From IMG/VR virus record IMGVR_UViG_3300018080_000574, positions 1 through 24,546 of that record: a DNA stretch of 24,546 nucleotides. One strand, 5' to 3'. Position 1 is the first letter of the stretch, and each line of letters opens with the position of its first letter. Below, in pieces: positions 1 to 6,785 of the stretch. Both the position numbers and the translations under genes were made by a program. The notes below the pieces were generated by a model, which made no database searches, was not told where the DNA came from, and worked only from the letters and a program-made list of their open reading frames with translations. The stretch comes from a virus.

Positions 1-825
1 CTCACCGACGACGCCCAAATCGTGGACGCCGGTGCGGCCACCATCTCCAAGAGCATCTTCACGGACATGCTCCGCAAGATGCCCCAACAGTTCCTCCAGG
101 ATCCGGACCTCCGGTGGCTCGTTTCCCGGATGACCAACATTGACTGGATGGACACCATCGCGGACCGCGAAACCGCCTTGGGTGACGCCGCCTACCGTGG
201 CGACGCTCCCCCGGTGCTAGGAGTCCCGGCGTCCATCATCCCGCTGATCCCGGCGGACATGCCCGTGGCGGCTGGCGCGGTGGCCACTCCGGCCATCGTG
301 GTCGGGGTACAGTACGGTCCTTTCGAGATCCGTACCGGCGTCAATGACCTCATCGACATCGACGTGGACAACGCCGGAGCCTACGAGATGGCCCTTCCGG
401 AAGGCGTATGGGAGGCCATTCGTATCGCGGCCTTCATCAACGCCGACGCCACCTTCATCGCCAACGGTCTCGTGGCCTCAGACGATGACGGGAGGCTCAG
501 GTTGACCTCCTCCACCACCGGTGCCGCGTCCGAGATCGACATTCAGGCCCCGTCCACCCCGGCACAGGCGGCTTACGCCACCTTGGGCCTCACCATCGCC
601 GTCGTCACCGGAGCGGCGTCCGGAGCAGGGACCGTGTTGGAGGGCACTTTCATGTGGCTCGCCAACCCCATGAACTTCATCTTCGGAATGCTGGACCAGA
701 CCCGCGTGTTCAGCGAGTTCAACAAGGACTACGACCGCGTAGAGGTGGTCATGTACAATGAGGTGGCCGTCCAGATCGAGAATCTGGAGTCCATCGTCAA
801 GGCCATCAACATCAAGCGCAAATAG
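1..825 (+). CDS. Major capsid protein, 5' end missing
   Basis: The frame is open from the first base of the window, so the N-terminus lies upstream; 274 residues are visible. I read it as an HK97-fold major capsid protein, which assembles the icosahedral head shell. Support is the C-terminal pattern of this family: a region around visible residues 225-274 with Asn-Pro-Met-Asn, an Arg-containing turn, and a final beta strand segment of the type VEVVMYNEVAVQIENLE. Its position just upstream of connector genes fits. Codon use is strongly biased to C or G at the third position (ATC over ATT; GC is 70% by hand count over 541-600), as expected for a very highly expressed virion protein. It is followed at once by a palindrome. 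The family is assigned by pattern and context, not by a search. Confidence 0.78.
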   Translation, partial: LTDDAQIVDAGAATISKSIFTDMLRKMPQQFLQDPDLRWLVSRMTNIDWMDTIADRETALGDAAYRGDAPPVLGVPASIIPLIPADMPVAAGAVATPAIVVGVQYGPFEIRTGVNDLIDIDVDNAGAYEMALPEGVWEAIRIAAFINADATFIANGLVASDDDGRLRLTSSTTGAASEIDIQAPSTPAQAAYATLGLTIAVVTGAASGAGTVLEGTFMWLANPMNFIFGMLDQTRVFSEFNKDYDRVEVVMYNEVAVQIENLESIVKAINIKRK

Positions 826-829
826 TCCG

Positions 830-845
830 TTGCACACGTGTGCAA
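830..845. repeat. Perfect 16-base palindrome after the capsid gene
   Basis: TTGCACACGTGTGCAA lies 4 bases after the capsid stop codon and about 19 bases before the next start. It could fold in RNA as a 6-base-pair stem with an ACGU loop, or act as a symmetrical protein-binding site in DNA. A 15-base match occurs again just after the tail tube stop codon. There is no following T tract, so it is not a standard intrinsic terminator. Confidence 0.8.
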
Positions 846-864
846 TGAACTGAGGAGGTGAATT

Positions 865-1368
865 ATGGGCAAGGCTCACAGATTTGATTTGGTCATGGAC
901 CAAACAAAGTTCGTGAGAGGTTGTCCTTCCGGTAGGCGGTACTACTTCCAGGCGGGGACACCCCTGGAGGTGGCGGATGCGGACGTGGATTACTTCACGA
1001 AACAACCTGAGTTTTTCGTGGAGGTGGATGCTAAGAATCTCCCGGTCAAGCCGGATACTACCGAGGAGGGGGTTTCCCCGGCCCCCTCCTCACCCCCTAT
1101 CACGTCCAAAACCGTGACGGCGGGTAGGGTAAAGGGACAGCCTAAAAAGAAACCGGCCAAGAAGGAAGCTGCTCCGGAGCCTGAAGGGTACGACCTTGAC
1201 GCTCTGGACGCGGACACCATCATTGAAAATGACATCCTGGCCAAGAAGAAAAAAGGTCCGTGGACGTGTACCGTTTGCGGTAAGAAGGGGATTAAAACCT
1301 CCTCTGGCCTCCGCTCTCACGTCGGGTCCGCCAAGTGCGTGATCACGGCGCGGGAGAAGCAGGGGTAG
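865..1368 (+). CDS. Small head-region protein with C-terminal C2HC finger
   Basis: This 167-residue protein starts at an ATG behind a strong site (GAGGAGGTG). Residues 1-60 form a compact, beta-rich N-terminal part. Residues 60-130 are a disordered-looking linker rich in Pro, Ser and then Lys, with the run QPKKKPAKKEA near 92-102. Residues 133-158 carry a zinc-finger-like motif with Cys135, Cys138, His152 and Cys158 (C-x2-C-x13-H-x5-C). I do not recognise the family. Its place between capsid and connector suggests a minor head or head-completion protein, and the basic linker and finger could contact DNA, but that is inference. The zinc motif is seen directly; metal binding is untested. Confidence 0.8.
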   Translation: MGKAHRFDLVMDQTKFVRGCPSGRRYYFQAGTPLEVADADVDYFTKQPEFFVEVDAKNLPVKPDTTEEGVSPAPSSPPITSKTVTAGRVKGQPKKKPAKKEAAPEPEGYDLDALDADTIIENDILAKKKKGPWTCTVCGKKGIKTSSGLRSHVGSAKCVITAREKQG

Positions 1369-1371
1369 ACC

Positions 1372-2331
1372 TTGAGCAAGTACATCACATTGACCCGGCT
1401 TCGGGACGTGCTCGGTATCACCGTGGCGCAACTCTCGGATGCCGGGGCTTTGGATTTAATATCTAAGGTGTCGGCCTCCTTGGATCGTCTCACGGGACAA
1501 TTTTTCTCCCCCATGCTGGAGGTGCATCTTGCCTCTGGAGACGGTTCAAGGCTGGCCAGTCACCGGGATCTTGTCCCCATCCTGGAGGTAACGGGTCTCA
1601 GTGTGGACGTGAACGCCAATAGGACCAATTATTTCAGTGCGGCGGATAGGGTGTTTGGAAGGAACCTGAATGCCCAAAATCAGTACGATTTGACCCGGTT
1701 TGAAATTTCTTCCGATCTCAACTACCGGCTCCTCTCCCTCCTCCGGGGGGACTTTCCCATTGGGGTAAACAACATCCTGATGACGGGAGCTTTTGGGTAC
1801 TTGGAGAATCGGAAGGTATTTGAGACCACGTTGAAAACGGAGTTGGCGGCAGCGGCTACCACCATCGAGCTTGACGCGGTGAACAACGCCACGGGATGGA
1901 TCGACGTTGGTGATTTCGTGGTCATTGAGGTTCAGGCGGCTACTCCTGGAGTTCCAGCTTTGATCTACGTGGATATCGTGAAGGACATTGCCGGAACTGA
2001 TCTCACCGTTGATGCCGTGCAATCTCAGGCCGGACTCCCCATAGCCGCCGGAGCGACTGTGAGGTGCTTCGGGAAATTCCCGGTGGCGTTGGTGGAGGTC
2101 ATGGACGCTCTCATACTGAGGGCATGGGATGATGACCCACGTAACTCAAGCGGGAGTGGTGGTACGGATGACCGGATCACCTCTGAGCGTGTGGACAATT
2201 ATAGCTATCAGTTGGAATCAAAGTCCGTGGTGGCCAGCCGGGCCAGTGGCTTCGGCCTCATCACGGGGAGCGTGAGGCTGGACAAGGTGCTCCAGGGCTA
2301 TTGTCGGCCTCAGTACGTGGGGTTTGTGTGA
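1372..2331 (+). CDS. Head-tail connector (gp6-like) with inserted beta domain
   Basis: This 319-residue protein starts at TTG, 3 bases after the previous stop, with AGGGG about 10 bases upstream. The N-terminal half (1-50) has the helical pattern of gp6-like head-tail connectors, with LTRLRDVLGI and a Leu-rich second helix. The C-terminal part has the family-typical stretch DDRITSERVDNYSYQLES near 266-283, normally followed by the last helix. Such proteins form a ring under the portal that joins head and tail. Residues about 148-235 look like a separate beta-rich module (TTIELDAV, then GDFVVIEV, ending in GATVRCF) inserted between connector elements; similar modules are in the sheath protein. 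The insertion makes it longer than typical connectors of 100-200 residues. Confidence 0.72.
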   Translation: MSKYITLTRLRDVLGITVAQLSDAGALDLISKVSASLDRLTGQFFSPMLEVHLASGDGSRLASHRDLVPILEVTGLSVDVNANRTNYFSAADRVFGRNLNAQNQYDLTRFEISSDLNYRLLSLLRGDFPIGVNNILMTGAFGYLENRKVFETTLKTELAAAATTIELDAVNNATGWIDVGDFVVIEVQAATPGVPALIYVDIVKDIAGTDLTVDAVQSQAGLPIAAGATVRCFGKFPVALVEVMDALILRAWDDDPRNSSGSGGTDDRITSERVDNYSYQLESKSVVASRASGFGLITGSVRLDKVLQGYCRPQYVGFV

Positions 2332-2798
2332 TGGCGCGGAGACCAATTAGATGGAATCCAATGCCAATCAAGATCAAAGTCCTCACGCCAATCGGTGGGA
2401 CACCAGCCGCCGTTGGCAACACGGTGCTGGATGAAGATTTTGATGAGGTCATTGCCGGGGTGGACATCCCCTTTGCAAGTGACCTCCTGGAACTCCAAGC
2501 TCAGGTGGCGTACAAGAAGCATGATCGGAGAGAATCAGTCATAGGTGGAGACCTGGACCCCGGAGACGGGCACATTTGCTTCACCCTAGAGTATTTGGAA
2601 AGTGTGGGACTCAGCCCTTTGGTGGCTGGACCTAAAATTAAAAAGGGAGATCGAATCGTGGAGATCGCCAGCATAGAGACGGACTACCGGATCATCGAGC
2701 TACGACCTCAAGGCCATATCCGGACCACGGCTCAGGTTCCGATGCTCTACTTGGCATTTTTCGAGTTCCCGGCTGATCAAAGAGCAAGGGTGGTGTAA
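2331..2798 (+). CDS. Neck protein of unknown family, possible head closure role
   Basis: I start this 155-residue protein at the ATG that shares one base with the connector stop (TGATG). An upstream in-frame TTG at 2301 would overlap the connector by 31 bases and is less likely. The first residues are basic (MARRPIRWNP). The rest is mixed alpha/beta, with an acidic stretch at 34-42 and a middle segment rich in charged residues. I do not recognise a named family. The slot between a gp6-like connector and later tail-completion genes is where head-closure or stopper proteins usually sit, so that role is a positional guess. Confidence 0.7.
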   Translation: MARRPIRWNPMPIKIKVLTPIGGTPAAVGNTVLDEDFDEVIAGVDIPFASDLLELQAQVAYKKHDRRESVIGGDLDPGDGHICFTLEYLESVGLSPLVAGPKIKKGDRIVEIASIETDYRIIELRPQGHIRTTAQVPMLYLAFFEFPADQRARVV

Positions 2799-2799
2799 T

Positions 2800-3117
2800 A
2801 TGGGTATGCAGAGACAGCACGTGCCCGCCGGAGAGGACTTCGGTGACGCTAATAATCCGGGTATTTTTAATGTGGGCGGATCCTCGGACATGGTTGTCAA
2901 GAGGTTCTCTCTTGTCATGGGCAGTGAGTCTAAAGACGTAACCGTGACGGTGGTGAATGAGCACGGCCAAGAGTTCGGGAAGCTCTACGAGAAGCTGGCC
3001 ATGACCAATCAAAATGTGGACTTGGTAGGGATCATCCCTTTGGGTCCGGGAGAGTCCATCAAGGTGGTGACGGCATCGGCCACCGCTGAGATGTTTGCCA
3101 CGGCGCTTTACGATTAA
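2800..3117 (+). CDS. Small conserved-looking virion protein, unknown
   Basis: This 105-residue protein begins one base after the previous stop; a second in-frame ATG lies 6 bases later. The sequence alternates hydrophobic and polar residues (KDVTVTVVNEHG, SIKVVTASATAEMF), which suggests a small all-beta fold. It has no signal peptide, membrane segment or cysteine. Genes of this size and composition between connectors and fibres are often decoration or neck-attachment proteins, but I have no family match. Coding is supported by tight packing and the absence of any competing frame. Confidence 0.68.
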   Translation: MGMQRQHVPAGEDFGDANNPGIFNVGGSSDMVVKRFSLVMGSESKDVTVTVVNEHGQEFGKLYEKLAMTNQNVDLVGIIPLGPGESIKVVTASATAEMFATALYD

Positions 3118-3127
3118 GGAGCGTACC

Positions 3128-4828
3128 ATGGAAGGCTTCTTTAATTATGTGATCATAGAGGATGGGGTGGTAGTTGCTCCCGGAGGCGGAGGGGGCGTTA
3201 GCACTCTTAACTTTGAGGATGAGGGGGTTTCCCAAGGGACAGCCCCGATTCTTGACGTTACCGGTGCGGGGGCGTCCATTGCCGTTGGAGGTGGGAAGGC
3301 TACCCTGAACGTCCCCGCTGGAAGCTCCACCATTGAGGTCCAGGATGACGGATCCAAGATCGGAGACGCTCTGATCCTCGATTTTGCCGGGACCGGAATT
3401 CAATCAGCGTTTGGGGCCACTAAGGCTACCCTGACGCTCCCGGAAATTTCCACTGAATTGCTTTACGTCCATCCCGATTTTATTGACAACGCCCTTTTCG
3501 GCCAATATTCGACGGTGGAAGCGGCCATCACGCGGGCCAAGTCCCTTCGGGGTGTGGGCAAGTTCATTCTTATTCGGGTGCGAGCCGCTATCTACCAGCC
3601 CACGGTGCAATGGGACGTTCACGATGGCTACGGGATGATTTTTGACCCCGGCGTCTTGTTTGATTGGAGCCTATGGGTTGGGGGGACCACCTTCATCCAG
3701 TTGGCCGGGTTCACCTACATGAAAGCGGCCCCCCTTGCGTTCGGGATTGTAGGCCCCCACCCATTTACTGGCGGCAAGATCGTAGAAGCCCTTCGGGTTG
3801 ACCCGGTGACTTCCGTGGTTTCACTTGTCCAGGTGGAAGGTGCGTTCCTTTGGGACGGACAAGGGGGCGCTGGTACTTACGGCGTCCACCTTAATCCGAG
3901 TGGGGGAGCCTTGGGTGCAACCCCAACCATGCTTTTCTCAAATTCCCTTTGTAGCGTGTCTTCCGGTATTGGATCGGTGGTGGTGGAAGGGGATTGGGCC
4001 TTCAGCGCCGGTGGTGCCACCAAGATCGCTTGCCTTTTTGCTTCAGCGTTGAAGCAAGTTGATTCGGGGACAGACTACCCGTCTTGTGACATTGACATTA
4101 GCCATTTGCAATCATTCGGCGGTGTCGGGGTTTACGATTTCGAGAAAAGCCTCAACGGAACCGTGTCGATGAACGGGTCTATTTTGGAGTTGAAGCGTAC
4201 CAACATGGACTGGTTCACTGATCTCGCTGGCCTTGCGGACGGCCCGATCAACGAGTTGAACGTCCTCCAGTTTAGCTACCCGGACGTTGCCAAGCCGGTG
4301 GAGGAAAGGTACTCCCTGGAAGCGGCGTTGCTTTTAATTAAACAGGATATGCACGATCTAACGGTAGGACACGACCACGATGGTTCGGATAGTAGAAAAG
4401 TAGCCTACTCAGATTTAACTGGACTACCAGTGTTTGGGACTGAAGATGATGCATCCGAAAGTGATGGAGAATCTACTACAACGTCTACGTCCTTCCAAAA
4501 CAAGCTCACTTTGACCACGGCGTCTTTGCCCATCGGGACGTACCGGATTGGGTGGTATGCTGAGATTAAGTCCAACGATGGTACTAACGATGGTTGCGAA
4601 GGCCAAGTTGACCTGGACGCCGGGACAATTCTTGCCCAAGTGGAATCTATGAACGCTGACCCCGGAGGTATCTCTGGAGGTGATGGACATTGGCTTCCGA
4701 TGAGTGGAATGAAAAGGGTGGCCTTCGGTTCGGCGGCCACGCATACCATCGAAATTGATTTCAGGCAGACGAGTTCTAATACCGCTCGCATTCGTCGGGC
4801 GCGGATTGAAATTTGGAGGGTAGCATAA
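3128..4828 (+). CDS. Fibre or appendage protein with N-terminal repeats and H-x-H linker
   Basis: The ATG at 3128 is chosen because TAAGGAG lies just upstream and the previous gene stops at 3117; an upstream in-frame start at 3095 would overlap it. The product is 566 residues. Residues 25-62 and 68-105 are two diverged copies of one repeat (Asp-Glu/Asp-Gly, a Gly turn, then ILD(V/F)xGxG, then KATL(N/T)(V/L)P), a pattern known from phage tail-fibre and neck-appendage proteins. Residues about 140-390 are Gly-rich beta strands, perhaps a beta-helix. Residues 413-434 contain the fibre linker VGHDHDGSDSRKVAYSDL with His415 and His417, a pattern that in trimeric fibres can bind metal. The C-terminal 120 residues resemble a jelly-roll receptor-binding domain. 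The likely role is an adhesive head, neck or tail appendage. Confidence 0.75.
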   Translation: MEGFFNYVIIEDGVVVAPGGGGGVSTLNFEDEGVSQGTAPILDVTGAGASIAVGGGKATLNVPAGSSTIEVQDDGSKIGDALILDFAGTGIQSAFGATKATLTLPEISTELLYVHPDFIDNALFGQYSTVEAAITRAKSLRGVGKFILIRVRAAIYQPTVQWDVHDGYGMIFDPGVLFDWSLWVGGTTFIQLAGFTYMKAAPLAFGIVGPHPFTGGKIVEALRVDPVTSVVSLVQVEGAFLWDGQGGAGTYGVHLNPSGGALGATPTMLFSNSLCSVSSGIGSVVVEGDWAFSAGGATKIACLFASALKQVDSGTDYPSCDIDISHLQSFGGVGVYDFEKSLNGTVSMNGSILELKRTNMDWFTDLAGLADGPINELNVLQFSYPDVAKPVEERYSLEAALLLIKQDMHDLTVGHDHDGSDSRKVAYSDLTGLPVFGTEDDASESDGESTTTSTSFQNKLTLTTASLPIGTYRIGWYAEIKSNDGTNDGCEGQVDLDAGTILAQVESMNADPGGISGGDGHWLPMSGMKRVAFGSAATHTIEIDFRQTSSNTARIRRARIEIWRVA

Positions 4829-5076
4829 TGTCCACGATTTACGATTATGACCGGCCAGTGGAGCCAGTTCTTTTTCACAAGGAATCAAACCCCGATCCTC
4901 CGCCAGATTATTTTGAAAGCGGTATTCAGCCCGACGTACTGGCGTCAGAAATGACCAACAAGACCATTGAATGGTGCCGTTGGGACGAGGACACGGAGTT
5001 GCTGGAAATCAGTTTTACGGATGCGTTGGACGCGGGGGACAAGACCATTCTTGATGGCATTGTAGCGTCTAATTAG
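4828..5076 (+). CDS. Small acidic protein following the fibre
   Basis: This 82-residue protein starts at an ATG overlapping the fibre stop (TAATG), with GGAGGG 11 to 16 bases upstream. It is acidic and has no cysteine pair, signal or membrane segment. The C-terminal half reads like alternating strand and helix (ELLEISFTDALDAGDK). I do not recognise it. Translational coupling to the fibre gene suggests a partner such as a fibre chaperone or attachment protein; that is inference from position only. Confidence 0.65.
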   Translation: MSTIYDYDRPVEPVLFHKESNPDPPPDYFESGIQPDVLASEMTNKTIEWCRWDEDTELLEISFTDALDAGDKTILDGIVASN

Positions 5077-5084
5077 GAGGGACC

Positions 5085-5450
5085 ATGACTGAGCAAGGAT
5101 ACTTTTTTCGGGGATCAAAATTAATCCTGACCTCGCCTGACGGGTCCAAGAAGATGACGATGACCCTGGATAACGACGGAGCCTTGAAGTTGGCTGACGA
5201 TGCCGGGGCGAAACATCGTCTACTCGCCACAGGACTTAATAGCCAAAGCGGCGAGGTGGTGTTTAGCGATACTAAATCAATGCGGGTTGATTTTTCAAAA
5301 GAGTTTTCCAACTGGCCCGCGATTACGTTGACGATGTTGGATGAGAACAACACGCCGCCTTATCGTATTTGGCCGGGGAAAACCGGGTTTACGGTGCGGT
5401 TCAAAAACAAGTTTACCGGGTCCGTTTCCTGGGTAGCGATGGAGGCATGA
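5085..5450 (+). CDS. H-type-lectin-like adhesin or fibre protein
   Basis: A strong TAGGAGGG site precedes the ATG. The product is 121 residues. Residues 1-45 form a beta-hairpin-rich part. Residues about 54-120 match the H-type lectin pattern: a strand (MRVDFSKEF), then WPAITLTMLDENNTPPY, then a TGFTVRF strand, and a closing strand ending in WVAME. Proteins of this fold bind sugars in snails and Dictyostelium, and similar domains occur in phage fibres, so surface adhesion is likely. It sits directly after the larger fibre gene and may be a second receptor-binding or decorating subunit. Assignment is by pattern. Confidence 0.68.
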   Translation: MTEQGYFFRGSKLILTSPDGSKKMTMTLDNDGALKLADDAGAKHRLLATGLNSQSGEVVFSDTKSMRVDFSKEFSNWPAITLTMLDENNTPPYRIWPGKTGFTVRFKNKFTGSVSWVAMEA

Positions 5451-5451
5451 G

Positions 5452-5646
5452 ATGGCTCTGGTAATTACAATAACGGTGATTGATGATGAAGACTACGACG
5501 GTAATTCCGTCCAGATAAAACGGGCGTCGGTTACGTTGGATGGGGATGACCTTCCCTTTACGTATTCCTATGATGGGTTAGTTCTTGACGCCGATATTGA
5601 GGCAGCGGTGGAAGCTGACCTGACGGCTCGTGGATATTCTTGGTAG
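5452..5646 (+). CDS. Small acidic hypothetical protein
   Basis: This 64-residue protein begins one base after the previous stop. The sequence is acidic, with two beta strands at the N-terminus (ALVITITVIDD) and a helix near the end (DADIEAAVEADLTARGY). GC is low (37% by hand count over 5461-5520), well below neighbouring structural genes, in line with the fibre cassette having a different recent origin. The function is unknown. It is accepted as real because it fills the gap in a tightly packed operon. Confidence 0.62.
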   Translation: MALVITITVIDDEDYDGNSVQIKRASVTLDGDDLPFTYSYDGLVLDADIEAAVEADLTARGYSW

Positions 5647-5648
5647 TA

Positions 5649-6080
5649 ATGAGTAAAAAGGGGGTAGTTGAATTGGAAAAGTGGTATAGGTTTGTGCTGG
5701 TAGTAGCTCCCCTCACGGTGATGGTGGCCGTTTATGGGTGCTCTCGTGGAGGAGGAGGCTCTCTGGAAAGCACAATCTTTGGTGACAACCTCCAGGTGCT
5801 CTTGGAGTACGGGGGAATCCCGGCGGTCATCTTGTTATTTGGGTACTTGTACCTCCGGAGTTTGATGAAGGAGTACGGACGGCAACTTGGGCAAATGCAA
5901 GAACAGTTGAATAATCAACAAATTGCCATGAACGTCCTCATCCAAAATAACACTAAGGCTCTGACCCGGTTGGGCACGGCCATGATGATGGGGTGTCCCT
6001 ACATTAGGGGCCACTTGGACGCCAAGGATGTTGGTTGCGGGGAGGATGATGAAGAAGGACCAACAAAAGCTCCAGACTGA
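5649..6080 (+). CDS. Two-helix membrane protein with coiled coil, holin-like candidate
   Basis: Starting at the ATG at 5649 gives 143 residues. An in-frame TTG at 5673 has a better spaced GGGGG upstream and is a real alternative. Two hydrophobic segments are visible, at about 13-29 (FVLVVAPLTVMVAVYG, ending in Cys) and about 52-68 (GGIPAVILLFGYLYL). The second runs straight into an amphipathic region of about 40 residues rich in Gln, Asn and Leu, likely a coiled coil. The C-terminus is acidic. This plan, a membrane anchor followed by a coil, resembles small phage holin-like or BhlA/XhlA-type proteins, but no lysin is adjacent. It may act in lysis, membrane docking or exclusion. The Cys after the first helix is only a poor lipobox. 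Confidence 0.62.
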   Translation: MSKKGVVELEKWYRFVLVVAPLTVMVAVYGCSRGGGGSLESTIFGDNLQVLLEYGGIPAVILLFGYLYLRSLMKEYGRQLGQMQEQLNNQQIAMNVLIQNNTKALTRLGTAMMMGCPYIRGHLDAKDVGCGEDDEEGPTKAPD

Positions 6081-6318
6081 GGAGGTCCAGCGGCAAACGC
6101 GGGATTTGCTTGGAGAGCACTCCGATGCTCTGGAGATTTTTGATAGCCTCCCGAAGGCCAAAGGGGAGGCGGCTGATTGGGAGGAGAGCATGAGCGGTCC
6201 GAATGCCCCCTTCCCTTCCACCATCGAGGAGATAGACCATACTGAGGTGGTGGCGCAATCGGAGAACGGAAGCAAGTTTGTGAAGGCCATAAAGGGCCTT
6301 CTTAAAGGTAAAAAATGA
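6046..6318 (+). CDS. Small charged hypothetical protein
   Basis: The product is about 90 residues, starting at one of two adjacent ATGs (6046 or 6049) behind GGGGAGG; this overlaps the end of the preceding membrane protein gene by 35 bases. An upstream ATG at 6028 lacks a site. The N-terminal 35 residues are a charged helix (KKDQQKLQTEEVQRQTRD), the middle is acidic and Pro-rich, and the C-terminus is basic (AIKGLLKGKK). No family is recognised. The overlap suggests it is co-expressed with the membrane protein and may be its soluble partner. Confidence 0.6.
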   Translation: MMKKDQQKLQTEEVQRQTRDLLGEHSDALEIFDSLPKAKGEAADWEESMSGPNAPFPSTIEEIDHTEVVAQSENGSKFVKAIKGLLKGKK

Positions 6319-6785
6319 CGGTAACGATGAAAGAGTACGGTCCTTGGGATAGGTTCATGAGGTTCCCGGCTAAGTTGGCAAAGGGTCTCCCTCCCATCGC
6401 GGAGAGGGCTATCAACAACGAGACCAAAAAGATCGCCAACGCGCTGAAAAACACCATTGAATCTGGAGGGGCCGGAGGTCCGCCGCTCACGGCTGGTGTC
6501 ACGGCTCGGAAGGGCCATGGGATCAAGCTGGTGGACTCTCACGCTCTGGCCAACTCCATCGAGATAGACCCGGTGGCCGTGGGCCGGGAAGGCTTCGTGG
6601 GGATCAAGAACGGGGTGGGGCATCCCACCGGCATCTCCATGACGGCTTTGGCCACGATCCACGAATTTGGGACAGCTACTATTCCCCCAAGACCTTTTCT
6701 CCGGCCTACACTCCAGAAGGCGGGACCGGCAATGGTCTTGGGGGTCATCAAGATTTGGAATAAAATGGCCGCGAGGATTTGGTGA
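6315..6785 (+). CDS. Tail completion / virion morphogenesis protein (HK97 gp10-like)
   Basis: This 156-residue protein overlaps the preceding gene by ATGA. The hallmark is the C-terminal stretch LATIHEFGTATIPPRPFLRP at residues 112-131: a His-Glu-Phe-Gly turn followed by the Pro-Arg-Pro-Phe-Leu-Arg motif typical of HK97 gp10 and P2 gpS-type neck proteins. The N-terminal half is helical (RAINNETKKIANALKN), also typical. These proteins complete the head-tail junction. Its position before the putative terminator and sheath matches the usual order of head completion, tail completion, tail terminator, then tail. Confidence 0.8.
   Translation: MTVTMKEYGPWDRFMRFPAKLAKGLPPIAERAINNETKKIANALKNTIESGGAGGPPLTAGVTARKGHGIKLVDSHALANSIEIDPVAVGREGFVGIKNGVGHPTGISMTALATIHEFGTATIPPRPFLRPTLQKAGPAMVLGVIKIWNKMAARIW

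Noticed and set aside
830-845. Palindrome as an intrinsic terminator
   Set aside because: Neither copy is followed by a T tract and the stem would be only 5-6 pairs; downstream genes lack their own promoters.
5700-5735. A lipoprotein signal in the membrane protein (VAVYGC)
   Set aside because: Tyr at the -2 position and the second membrane helix make a true lipobox unlikely; kept as a note only.
5835-6662. A 275-codon open frame on the minus strand
   Set aside because: It is opposite the membrane protein and tail-completion genes, has no plausible start signal, and would be the only reverse gene in the region.
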